Below are positions 1 to 7,067 of a DNA stretch of 10,245 bases, piece after piece. This stretch comes from CAYSHJ01 sp964589725 (GTDB lineage Bacteria; Planctomycetota; Planctomycetia; Planctomycetales; Planctomycetaceae), in the NCBI GenBank assembly GCA_964589725.1, contig CAZPUJ010000766.1, forward strand, positions 1 to 10,245, given 5' to 3'. Position 1 is the first letter of the stretch; each line of letters begins with the position of its first letter. The notes beneath the pieces are model-generated. The model saw nothing but the letters and a program-made list of their open reading frames with translations, was not told where the DNA came from and did not search any database. The translations under genes and the position numbers were made by a program.

Positions 1-1155
1 AAGGTCGAGAAGATCGACGACCAGCGGCACGTGATCTCGATGTTGCAGCAGGAGATTCGGACGACTCAGGGGTCAGAGCCATCGCCGAAACCGGAACCGG
101 CGGCCGAAGAGTTCCAGCGAGGACACATCAAAGGAAACAGCCCGGCCATTCGACGAGTGCTCGAAACGGTACGCAAGGTTGCACAAAGTGAATCGTCCGT
201 GTTGATCACCGGCACGAGCGGCACGGGCAAAGAATTGTTGGCGCGCGCGATTCACGAAAACAGTCCGCGGCGTCAGGGGCCGATGGTCGGGGTGCATTGC
301 GCCGCCTTGTCTCCCAGTTTGCTGGAGAGCGAACTGTTTGGACACGTCAAAGGGGCGTTCACAGGGGCTCACAAGGATCGAGTCGGTCGGTTCGAGTCGG
401 CGAACGGCGGCACGTTGTTCTTGGACGAGATCGGCGATATCTCGCTGGAGACACAGATCAAATTGCTGCGCGTCCTGCAAACGCGGCAGTTCGAGCCGGT
501 CGGCAGCGCACGTACGGTGAACGTTGATGTGCGGCTGATTGCGGCCACGAACCAAGACCTCAAGAAATTGATTGCCGAAGGAAGATTTCGCGAGGATCTG
601 TTCTATCGGTTGAACGTGATCAGCATCGCGTTGCCGACGTTGTCCGAGCGGAAAGAGGACATTCTAGAACTGTCGCTTCATTTCCTGAAACAGTCGTGCG
701 AGCGGCTTGGCCGGCGAATCGTACAAATCGACGACGAAACGCTCGAAGCGCTCAAGCGGTATCCGTGGCCTGGCAACATCCGTGAGTTGGAAAACGTCAT
801 CGAGCGCGCCGTCGTGCTGATGGAGGGAGACTTAATCCTACCCCGCGATTTGCCGCGCGAGGTCATCGAAGGCGGTCATCACTCGCACAGGTCAACAGCC
901 GTGAAAGCAGCTCTCGAGCCGAGGTCGATTGTCGGCGAACGAACTCGCTTGGAAACATCTCGCGGAGATGAACGCGTCGCCGTCGGTGTGTCGCGAATGG
1001 CTGACGACCTCGACGAATTCGCCGAGCGTGAAGCCTTGGAGAACGCGCTGCGAGTGGCGAGCGGCAACAAAGCGGAAGCCGCCCGAATGCTCGGTCTTCC
1101 CCGCAGCACGTTCTTCAGTAAGCTGCGAAAGTACCACGTCAACAAGCCGAGATAA
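1..1155 (+). CDS. Sigma-54-dependent transcriptional activator, 5'-truncated by window edge
   Basis: This protein uses ATP hydrolysis to remodel RNA polymerase bound by sigma-54 and open promoters. The frame is open without a stop from base 1, so the GTG at 31 is probably an internal codon and an N-terminal sensory or receiver domain lies outside the window. Counting from the GTG at 31, the AAA+ domain covers about residues 30-270. It has Walker A GTSGTGKE (61-68), the sigma-54 contact loop GAFTGA (108-113), Walker B FLDEI (130-134), the arginine-finger segment FREDLFYRL (186-194) and WPGNIRELEN (246-255). A variable linker (about 280-330) leads to a Fis-type helix-turn-helix (about 333-372, with NKAEAARMLGLPRSTFFSKL). 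Walker A has Thr where the family usually has Glu (GESGTGKE), but the catalytic Lys and Thr/Ser positions are kept. The target genes cannot be told from the window. The family call is very secure. Confidence 0.95.
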   Translation, partial: KVEKIDDQRHVISMLQQEIRTTQGSEPSPKPEPAAEEFQRGHIKGNSPAIRRVLETVRKVAQSESSVLITGTSGTGKELLARAIHENSPRRQGPMVGVHCAALSPSLLESELFGHVKGAFTGAHKDRVGRFESANGGTLFLDEIGDISLETQIKLLRVLQTRQFEPVGSARTVNVDVRLIAATNQDLKKLIAEGRFREDLFYRLNVISIALPTLSERKEDILELSLHFLKQSCERLGRRIVQIDDETLEALKRYPWPGNIRELENVIERAVVLMEGDLILPRDLPREVIEGGHHSHRSTAVKAALEPRSIVGERTRLETSRGDERVAVGVSRMADDLDEFAEREALENALRVASGNKAEAARMLGLPRSTFFSKLRKYHVNKPR

Positions 1156-1216
1156 GAGAGGCTCTCGCCGAAACCGCAGGACAGATTGGCAAATCGTCCC
1201 AAGAACAAGTAAGGGT

Positions 1217-1756
1217 TCAGTCGGCCATCGATTCCAACACGCGAGCGAACGCTCCGTAGGTGCCGCCGTCGAACAAGACGAAGCGGACTTGCTCTGGTTG
1301 TTGCTGTGCGAGCAAGAAATCTCGCGTCACGGTCAATGAAACTTCGGCCGCGAGATCGACGGGATATCCGTAAGCACCGGTACTGATCGCCGGGAAGGCG
1401 ATACTGCGGCAAGCGTGCTCGACGGCAAGTTCCAGACAGCGGCGATGAGCCGATGTCAGCAAGCCCGCTTCGCCGCTGACGCCACCGCGCCAGATCGGTC
1501 CGACAGCGTGAAAGACGAACTTCGCGGGCAGGTGACCCGCGGAGCTTGCGACAGCCGAGCCGGTTAGGCAGCCGTCGGGATACTTGGTTCGCGTCTCATT
1601 CATCAGTGTTGGGCCCGCCGCGCGATGGATGGCACCGTCGACGCCGCCACCTCCCGCCAATCGGGCGTTGGCCGCGTTGACGATCGCGTCGACCACTTGC
1701 TGCGAGATGTCCCCTTGGACAAGTTCGAGACGGCACGCGCCGAATTGGACGAGCAT
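1217..1756 (-). CDS. ymdB: Macro-domain protein, O-acetyl-ADP-ribose deacetylase (YmdB-like)
   Basis: Macro-domain proteins of this class bind ADP-ribose and hydrolyse O-acetyl-ADP-ribose or remove mono-ADP-ribose from proteins, in the cytoplasm. The 179 residues form a single domain, close to the roughly 177 of E. coli YmdB, which it resembles along its whole length. Visible motifs are GDIS (15-18), NAAN (27-30), the ligand-binding loop GGGGVDGAIHRAAG (35-48) with the Asp expected to be catalytic at 40, HAVGPIW (83-89) and the second phosphate loop PAISTGAYGYP (122-132). No signal peptide or membrane segment is seen. The gene converges on the upstream activator with a 61-base gap. Its ATG at 1756 lacks a recognisable Shine-Dalgarno, and the bases before it are a heptamer tandem repeat. 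The symbol is by resemblance to YmdB, and a general ADP-ribosyl hydrolase role is equally possible. Confidence 0.93.
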   Translation of the reverse strand: MLVQFGACRLELVQGDISQQVVDAIVNAANARLAGGGGVDGAIHRAAGPTLMNETRTKYPDGCLTGSAVASSAGHLPAKFVFHAVGPIWRGGVSGEAGLLTSAHRRCLELAVEHACRSIAFPAISTGAYGYPVDLAAEVSLTVTRDFLLAQQQPEQVRFVLFDGGTYGAFARVLESMAD

Positions 1757-1763
1757 GATTGAA

Positions 1764-1791
1764 AGTTGTCAGTTGTTGGTTGTGAGTTGCG
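1764..1791. repeat. Four tandem heptamers (RGTTGNN)
   Basis: Four consecutive 7-base units, AGTTGTC, AGTTGTT, GGTTGTG and AGTTGCG, lie between the divergent macro-domain and glycosyltransferase genes. The last unit ends 68 bases before the glycosyltransferase ATG, and the first begins 8 bases from the macro-domain ATG. They therefore fall in the leader of the macro-domain gene, where the complement reads as repeated (A/G)CAACY-type heptamers. Similar short tandem heptamers are known from cyanobacterial intergenic regions; a role here is unknown. Confidence 0.7.
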
Positions 1792-1858
1792 GAACATAGA
1801 CACTGCTAAGACGGCTTGTAATGCTCCCACAGGACGTTGTCACTCGAATGGATTTTGA

Positions 1859-2995
1859 ATGAGCTCAGATTCCTCGCCGACCGCACGCCGTTTGAAAGTC
1901 ATGCTGTTGGTCCCGACGCTCGATCAGTCGGGAGCGGAGAAGCAATTGACGTTGTTGGCGTGTCGGCTGTCTCGCGGGGAGTTTGACGTTCACGTCGTCG
2001 CACTGGCGCGCGGCGGGCCGTTTGCCGACGAATTGCAACGACACGCTGTGCGTGTGACGGTGCTTGGGAAGCGTTGGAAGTTTGATCCGCGGGCGTGGTG
2101 GCGATTGCGGCGGTTGATCGCAATCGAGCAACCCGAAATCTTGCATACGTGGCTGTTCGCGGCGAACGCGTACGGTCGGTTGGCGGTCGCTTGCGGAATG
2201 TCTTCGCAGCCAAAGGTCCTCGTTTCCGAGCGGTGCGTCGACGTTTGGAAGTCCGGTTGGCAGTTGTGGCTCGACCGGCGATTGATCAAGCGGACTGATC
2301 GGTTGATCGGAAACTCACAGGCGGTCGCCGAGTTTTATCGGCAGCTCGGCTATCCGTCCGAGCAGATTGCCGTGATCCCCAACGGCGTCGAAGTTCCGGA
2401 ACCGCTGCCGTTCGATCGAGACGCGGTGTTGCGCGAGCTTGATATTCCGCCGGGGTCACCTGTGATCGGCTTCATCGGGCGGTTGGCAAAGCAAAAGCGA
2501 GTCGACGATTTGGTCTGGACGATGGCGTTGCTGATCGTCCTGCGGCCCGACGTTCATCTGCTGCTGATCGGTGATGGTCCCGAACGCGACAAGCTGTCGA
2601 AGTTCGCTCGCGACATTAACGTCGAGGAAGCGACTCGGTTCACAGGGCATCGACCCGACGGGGCGAAGCTGTTGCGGGTGATGAACGTCTTTTGGTTGGC
2701 TAGCGATTTTGAGGGTTTGTCTAACAGCTTGATGGAAGCGATGGCTGCAGGCCTGCCGGTCGTCGTGTCGGACATTCCGCCGAATCGCGAATTGGTCGTT
2801 GATGGCGAGACCGGATTCCTGGTCAACGTTGGCGATCGAGTGGCGTTTCAGCAGTTCACGGAGCGTTTACTCGCCGACCCAAAGTTGGCCAAGCGGATGG
2901 GCGACGCCGGACGCGAACGGATGCGGCGGCACTTCAGCATCGATTCGATGGTTGCCGCGCACGCAAAACTGTATCGTGAAGTCGCTGGACTTTAG
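1859..2995 (+). CDS. Glycosyltransferase family 4 (GT-B fold, retaining)
   Basis: This enzyme is expected to transfer a sugar from a nucleotide-sugar donor to a lipid-linked or polysaccharide acceptor on the cytoplasmic side. The 378 residues form a complete GT-B pair. The N-terminal acceptor half begins with KVMLLVPTLDQSGAEKQL (13-30). The linker holds GNSQAVAEF (151-159) and IPNGVE (173-178). The C-terminal donor half has GFIGRLAKQKRVDDL (204-218), with the Arg and Lys that bind donor phosphates, and LLIGDGPERDKL (235-246). The EX7E motif is E285...E293 in EGLSNSLME, followed by AMAAGLPVVVSDI (294-306). No membrane span or signal is visible. No Shine-Dalgarno is evident at the chosen ATG; an in-frame ATG at 1901 would remove 14 non-conserved residues. 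A four-codon frame (1848-1862) ends in an ATGA overlap with this start. The gene is not in a polysaccharide cluster here, so the product is unknown. Confidence 0.93.
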   Translation: MSSDSSPTARRLKVMLLVPTLDQSGAEKQLTLLACRLSRGEFDVHVVALARGGPFADELQRHAVRVTVLGKRWKFDPRAWWRLRRLIAIEQPEILHTWLFAANAYGRLAVACGMSSQPKVLVSERCVDVWKSGWQLWLDRRLIKRTDRLIGNSQAVAEFYRQLGYPSEQIAVIPNGVEVPEPLPFDRDAVLRELDIPPGSPVIGFIGRLAKQKRVDDLVWTMALLIVLRPDVHLLLIGDGPERDKLSKFARDINVEEATRFTGHRPDGAKLLRVMNVFWLASDFEGLSNSLMEAMAAGLPVVVSDIPPNRELVVDGETGFLVNVGDRVAFQQFTERLLADPKLAKRMGDAGRERMRRHFSIDSMVAAHAKLYREVAGL

Positions 2996-3111
2996 TTTGG
3001 CCACGCTGCCAGTTCAAAAGTCAACTTCATGAATATGGACGGCCCAATCAACCAGGCGCAGCGGCACCTCATCGTTGTGACCATCCTCAATAGAGGCGCG
3101 TGTCGTCGGTG

Positions 3112-3137
3112 TTCGAGACAAGCTCGAAAGCCTTTTT
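3112..3137 (+). terminator. Weak candidate intrinsic terminator after the glycosyltransferase gene
   Basis: TTCGAG (3112-3117) pairs with CTCGAA (3123-3128) around the loop ACAAG. Five T residues follow at 3133-3137 after a four-base spacer. The stem is short, only half G-C, and lies about 117 bases past the stop codon, so termination here is a guess. Confidence 0.3.
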
Positions 3138-3148
3138 CTGCACCTGCC

Positions 3149-3208
3149 AAGGAAGACGGAAACTTAGAAGCGTTCACAACTCTGTGGCATCGGTACATCG
3201 ACCGGCTG
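3149..3208 (+). pseudogene. Possible relic of an ECF sigma factor region 2
   Basis: One frame of this stretch reads KEDGNLEAFTTLWHRYIDRL. This resembles the start of region 2 in planctomycete ECF sigma factors, where a pattern like GD-x-EA-x-x-x-LW-x-RY-x-x-RL is usual. Nothing recognisable precedes it in frame, and it stops being sigma-like where the isomerase gene ends at 3238. It may be the remnant of a gene cut short by rearrangement, or a chance match over 20 codons. Confidence is low. Confidence 0.2.
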
Positions 3209-3237
3209 TCGCCGCAAGGGTTCACGCTCGGTCCCGC

Positions 3238-4197
<960 letters not shown>

Positions 4198-4203
4198 GAT
4201 ACG

Positions 4204-4209
4204 CTCCTT
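4204..4209 (-). promoter_or_regulatory. Shine-Dalgarno AAGGAG of the isomerase-like gene
   Basis: On the minus strand AAGGAG precedes the ATG at 4197 by six bases. It settles the start codon: the frame is open for another 87 codons upstream, but those run through repeats and encode nothing recognisable. Confidence 0.8.
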
Positions 4210-4260
4210 CGAGATGTGCTGTTGGCGACCTGTCGCAACGTCGGCAGCATGACTTGGCAG

Positions 4261-4277
4261 CGCTTGCGAGGCAAGCG
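4261..4277. repeat. Perfect 7-bp inverted repeat in the isomerase-like gene leader
   Basis: CGCTTGC (4261-4267) and GCAAGCG (4271-4277) form a perfect stem with the three-base loop GAG. It lies 63 to 80 bases upstream of the start codon of the isomerase-like gene, so it may be in its mRNA leader. Confidence 0.65.
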
Positions 4278-4320
4278 AACGCCGCTCCACTTTCTGGACA
4301 CTTACGAATTCCGGCTGCGG

Positions 4321-4365
4321 CCACCGTCGGGCTTGACCCGGCGGGGCGATGACTGACCAGCTACC
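4321..4365 (+). repeat. REP-like repeat, copy A
   Basis: This 45-base unit begins CCACCG and ends AGCTACC. Its first half folds into an 8-bp stem (4324-4331 with 4337-4344, one T-G pair) with loop CTTGA, followed by a tail containing GATGACTGACCAGCTACC. It matches 40 of 45 positions in the inverted copy at 4497-4541 and is clearly related to the direct copy at 4390-4435. Confidence 0.8.
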
Positions 4366-4389
4366 AGAGCCGCTCGTGACTCTCTTGCG

Positions 4390-4435
4390 CCACCGTGGGG
4401 CTTGTCCCCACGGAGCGAATGACTGATGAGCTATA
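4390..4435 (+). repeat. REP-like repeat, copy B
   Basis: A direct relative of copy A. The arms CCGTGGGG (4393-4400) and CCCCACGG (4406-4413) form a perfect 8-bp stem with loop CTTGT. The tail AATGACTGATGAGCTATA resembles that of copy A with one extra base. Confidence 0.8.
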
Positions 4436-4446
4436 AGTCGTTGCTG

Positions 4447-4467
4447 CCGTGGGGGCAAGCCCCACGG
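4447..4467 (-). repeat. REP-like hairpin, copy C (inverted, stem only)
   Basis: The arms CCGTGGGG (4447-4454) and CCCCACGG (4460-4467) are identical to those of copy B. The loop GCAAG is the complement of CTTGC, which places this copy in the opposite orientation. The tail seen in copies A and B is not clearly present. Confidence 0.75.
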
Positions 4468-4496
4468 AGAGCCAGCGATCAGCAGGAATTGCCATT

Positions 4497-4541
4497 GGTA
4501 GCTCTCCAGTCATGGCCCCGCCGAGTCAAGCCCGACGGTGG
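4497..4541 (-). repeat. REP-like repeat, copy A' (inverted)
   Basis: Read on the minus strand, this is copy A again with 40 of 45 bases identical, including the CTTGA loop and the closing AGCTACC. Together with copies A, B and C it forms a nested inverted arrangement A-B-C'-A' over about 220 bases. Confidence 0.8.
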
Positions 4542-4630
4542 CGGAAACGCACCTGCAACCCGTTAGAGTGAACAGCTTTCTTGTACCTTACGTAGCCTCA
4601 GCCACGCGGCCTCTTCAACACAACCTCGTT

Positions 4631-4656
4631 CCCAAGCTCCCGCCTGGGAGCAAGGG
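4631..4656. repeat. Interrupted hairpin just past the WD40 stop codon
   Basis: GCTCCC (4636-4641) pairs with GGGAGC (4646-4651) around the loop GCCT, and CCC (4631-4633) pairs with GGG (4654-4656) beyond an AA/AA internal loop. It starts 12 bases past the WD40 stop on the minus strand, so it could protect the 3' end of the four-gene mRNA. No T-tract follows on the minus strand. The flanking CTCGTTCCCAAGCTCC resembles a repeat common in planctomycete intergenic DNA. Confidence 0.55.
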
Positions 4657-4667
4657 CAAGAGCAGGT

Positions 4668-5741
4668 CTATGCCGGGAACGCGAACAGTTGCAGCGGTGA
4701 GCGGTTGCCGAGGTACTCGCCACCCTTGTCCACAACCTTACCGTTGCCGTTGCTGTTAGCGTTGGTCGTGAGCAGCACGCACCAATTCCCGGAAGGGTGT
4801 CGGCGGACGGCGTGGCAGTTCGACAGTTTACCTTCGAACAGCGGTTGCTCGTCTTCGACGCGCCACAAAACGAACTTGCCTTGACCGGGATTGCCGCTGG
4901 TCGAGACGAGCCAGCAACCGTCGGGATGCCATTCGAGGTCTGTGACGTAGACATCGCCATCAGCACCCAGCACGCCTTTCTTTTTGAGCGTACCGGTCGC
5001 CACGTCGAAGGCCAAAACCGTCGGTTTGCCTTGCACGTTGCCGCCACCCGACGGCTGTGTGCCGCCGACGAGCAACGTCGCGCCGTCGGGACTCAAGGCC
5101 AAGGTTCGCACACCGCCCGTGTCTTGCAGACGCGACACCATGAACAGCGGCGACGCGTCGAAGTCGCGCAGCTTCGCCGACGTCGCCAGGTCCCATTGCG
5201 AGACACGGCCTTCCAGCGATCCCACGAACAATGAGTTCCCTTCGGGATGAAATCGCAAAACTGACAAGTCTCCGCCGAGTTTGATCTCACCACGCTTCTG
5301 GGCATCGAGCGACCACAAACGCACAAATCTATCGCGACCACACGTCGCGATCGTTTGACCGTCGGGGCTGACGGCGAGTCCACGAACCCAGCCGTCGTGA
5401 GCGTTCGCCACGCGCCAGCTTGGTTCGGGCGACTCGCTGCAATAGCGCCAACTCGCCAGGTTGCCAAAGGAATCCGCCGCGACAACGTTCAGGCCGTCAG
5501 GCAAACAGACGCAGGCACTCACCCAAGCGGTCAATCCCGTGAGCGGACTGAGCGCGATGAGTTCCGGTTCCGGCGTGTCGACCACGACAAACCAGCGACC
5601 AATCTGGCCTTCCATGCCTCCCGCCAGAAAGAAACAACCGCACGGGCTGAAGGCCGCCGACAAGAATTGCTGCGGCAGGTCGAGCGGCTTGAGTTGTTTG
5701 GGCGTCAATCGCGCTTTGACGGCGGCGAGATCGTCGTTCAT
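4668..5741 (-). CDS. WD40-repeat beta-propeller protein, cytoplasmic
   Basis: WD40 propellers act as scaffolds for protein assembly and no enzymatic role is expected. The 357 residues can be split into about seven blades (roughly 25-50, 70-99, 113-145, 155-184, 208-247, 263-294 and 306-355). The clearest reads AHDGWVRGLAVSPDGQTIAT (114-133) followed by RDRFVRLWSL (136-145), with the typical SPDG, HPEG and HPDG turns and WD-like ends such as SQWDL and VLWRV. No signal peptide or transmembrane segment is seen at the N terminus (MNDDLAAVKARLTPKQLKPL). The ATG overlaps the stop of the DUF1501 gene as ATGA and has its own strong AAAGGAGGT six bases upstream, so it is probably co-translated as the last gene of the unit. 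Close pairing of WD40 and DUF1501 genes is familiar in planctomycetes, but the partner is unknown. Confidence 0.9.
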   Translation of the reverse strand: MNDDLAAVKARLTPKQLKPLDLPQQFLSAAFSPCGCFFLAGGMEGQIGRWFVVVDTPEPELIALSPLTGLTAWVSACVCLPDGLNVVAADSFGNLASWRYCSESPEPSWRVANAHDGWVRGLAVSPDGQTIATCGRDRFVRLWSLDAQKRGEIKLGGDLSVLRFHPEGNSLFVGSLEGRVSQWDLATSAKLRDFDASPLFMVSRLQDTGGVRTLALSPDGATLLVGGTQPSGGGNVQGKPTVLAFDVATGTLKKKGVLGADGDVYVTDLEWHPDGCWLVSTSGNPGQGKFVLWRVEDEQPLFEGKLSNCHAVRRHPSGNWCVLLTTNANSNGNGKVVDKGGEYLGNRSPLQLFAFPA

Positions 5742-7033
5742 GCGAGCACCTCCTTTACGGCGTGCATGTCTTCGTGAGCAATTGGCAGCGGCTGGCCGTG
5801 GTTGTCATACTGCGTGCTAACCGAGTCGATGCTCAGCGCCGCGAACCAGGTGTGGAACATGTGACCGATGTCGTAGGCGTCTCCTTCGACCGACGTCCCC
5901 TTCCCGTTCGTCTTGCCGACAGCGACTCCGCGCTTCACGCCGCGACCGGACATTGCCAGAGACCAGGCTTCCGGAAAATGATCGCGCCCGACGTGACCGT
6001 TGATCCGCGGCGTGCGCCCGAACTCGGACATCGCGATCACCAAGACATTCTCGAGCATTTTGCATTCGGCCAAGTCCTCGATGATCGACGCGAACGCTTG
6101 ATCGAAGCGCGGCATGAGGCTGGCATGGCCGTTGAAGTTGTCGCCATGAGTGTCCCAGCCGTAGCTGGTGACTTTCACGAAGGTGACGCCGACTTCCAGC
6201 ATGCGCCGTGCGAGCAGCATGTGCCGGCCGAATTCATGCTCACCATATCGCTGGCGATCGCTCGGCGTGCAGTTCGACAAATCGAAGAGAGATTGTTGAC
6301 GCATCAGTTCACGAGCCGAATCAAACACGTACGCGTTGGCCTCGGCGGAACCAGGGCGGCGGCGCAGTCGATATCGCTCGTCGGCTTTCATGCGGAGCGT
6401 TTGCCGCAATTCGTCATCGGACTGGGTGACCAGTTCCGGCCGCGCAAGGTTCTCCGGCGGCTTGCCGTCGCCGAACGCGACTGCCCCAAACTGCGGACCC
6501 AAGAAGCCGGCGTCTTGATAGAAAAAACCGCCGCTGCCCGGCTTGATCGACACGTACGCCGGCAGTCCGGTCCCTTGCGTTCCGACGAGTTTCGCGACCG
6601 CCGAGCCAAAGAACGGATACGTCACGCCGCGATTCTTGGGATCGCCGCGCTGAATGCGCGGCACACCGGCGGAATGCGAGTTGTCCTGAGTACACAAGCT
6701 CCGCACGACGCAGAGGTGGTGCATTTGCCTCGCTGTCCGCGGCATTAACTCGCACACCTGAATCCCCGGCACCGAGGTCTCGATTGGTCGAAACGGCCCG
6801 CCGAATTGTGAGTTTGGCTTTGGATCCCAACTCTCGTACTGGCTCATCCCACCGTCGATCCAGATGAACAACACCTGTTTTTTCTGCCGCTTGGCCTCTT
6901 CGGCGACGGCCGCCTCGAACGGCAAGCCACTGGCGGTAACTCCGGCCGACGCGCCGGCCAGCGAAAGGCCCCCGAGCCACTGACGCCGCGACAGCCGGTG
7001 TTCCCACGGTTTGCAGAGTTGGGAGTTAGCCAT
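5738..7033 (-). CDS. DUF1501 family protein with Tat signal
   Basis: DUF1501 proteins share the alkaline-phosphatase/sulfatase fold, are very numerous in planctomycetes and have no settled function. The 431 residues begin with a Tat signal, RLSRRQWLGGLSLAGASAG (13-31), with a hydrophobic core and a probable cleavage near AAVAEE (41-46). The domain starts at VLFIWIDGGMSQYESWDPKP (54-73), where D60 takes the place of the usual Gln in the family pattern. It continues with SYGWDTHGDNF (290-300), MSEFGRTPRINGHVGRDHFP (335-354) and GDAYDIGHMFHTWFAAL (384-400), which carry the expected Asp and His residues. The start at 7033 is supported by GAGGA about ten bases upstream. It is 34 bases behind the zinc-ribbon gene and overlaps the WD40 start by four bases. 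The DUF1549/DUF1553 cytochrome-type gene often found beside such proteins is absent here. Confidence 0.93.
   Translation of the reverse strand: MANSQLCKPWEHRLSRRQWLGGLSLAGASAGVTASGLPFEAAVAEEAKRQKKQVLFIWIDGGMSQYESWDPKPNSQFGGPFRPIETSVPGIQVCELMPRTARQMHHLCVVRSLCTQDNSHSAGVPRIQRGDPKNRGVTYPFFGSAVAKLVGTQGTGLPAYVSIKPGSGGFFYQDAGFLGPQFGAVAFGDGKPPENLARPELVTQSDDELRQTLRMKADERYRLRRRPGSAEANAYVFDSARELMRQQSLFDLSNCTPSDRQRYGEHEFGRHMLLARRMLEVGVTFVKVTSYGWDTHGDNFNGHASLMPRFDQAFASIIEDLAECKMLENVLVIAMSEFGRTPRINGHVGRDHFPEAWSLAMSGRGVKRGVAVGKTNGKGTSVEGDAYDIGHMFHTWFAALSIDSVSTQYDNHGQPLPIAHEDMHAVKEVLA
5748..5756 (-). promoter_or_regulatory. Strong Shine-Dalgarno AAAGGAGGT of the WD40 gene
   Basis: This near-perfect ribosome binding site lies inside the last codons of the DUF1501 gene, six bases before the WD40 ATG. 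It supports the start at 5741 and suggests WD40 translation can exceed that of the gene before it. Confidence 0.85.
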
Positions 7034-7067
7034 TGATGCTCGGTCCTCTGTGGACTACCGATAACTT

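Larger units (their letters stand above)
2996..3237. other. Convergent intergenic region
   Basis: This 242-base gap separates the ends of the glycosyltransferase and isomerase-like genes. Apart from a weak terminator candidate and a 20-codon stretch that resembles part of an ECF sigma factor, both listed separately, I see no supported gene. The open frame from the ATG at 3029 has no ribosome binding site and runs into the antisense of the neighbouring gene, so it is not called. Confidence 0.6.
4198..4667. other. Gene-free repeat island between the WD40 and isomerase-like genes
   Basis: These 470 bases separate the WD40 stop from the isomerase-like start, both on the minus strand. I find no supported gene. 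The stretch holds six hairpin-forming elements: 4261-4277, 4321-4365, 4390-4435, 4447-4467, 4497-4541 and 4631-4656. The promoter of the isomerase-like gene probably lies here, but no clear -35/-10 or -24/-12 box could be picked out. Confidence 0.7.

Noticed and set aside
879..1412. Minus-strand open frame across the end of the sigma-54 activator and the macro-domain gene
   Set aside because: It covers two well-supported genes, is rich in Arg and Ser as expected of a shadow frame and shows no motif.
1777..1790. TGG...TTGC resembling a sigma-54 -24/-12 promoter
   Set aside because: The spacing is one base short of the consensus, the -24 half is poor, and the match is part of the heptamer repeat.
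4198..4458. N-terminal extension of the isomerase-like protein
   Set aside because: The frame is open, but the 87 extra codons run through repeat DNA, and both the Shine-Dalgarno and the Tat signal place the start at 4197.
4321..4541. CRISPR-like array
   Set aside because: The repeats are in mixed orientation with unequal spacing and imperfect identity, and no cas genes are present.
5762..6748. Plus-strand open frame (328 codons) opposite the DUF1501 gene
   Set aside because: Antisense shadow of a securely identified gene; the translation shows no domain.
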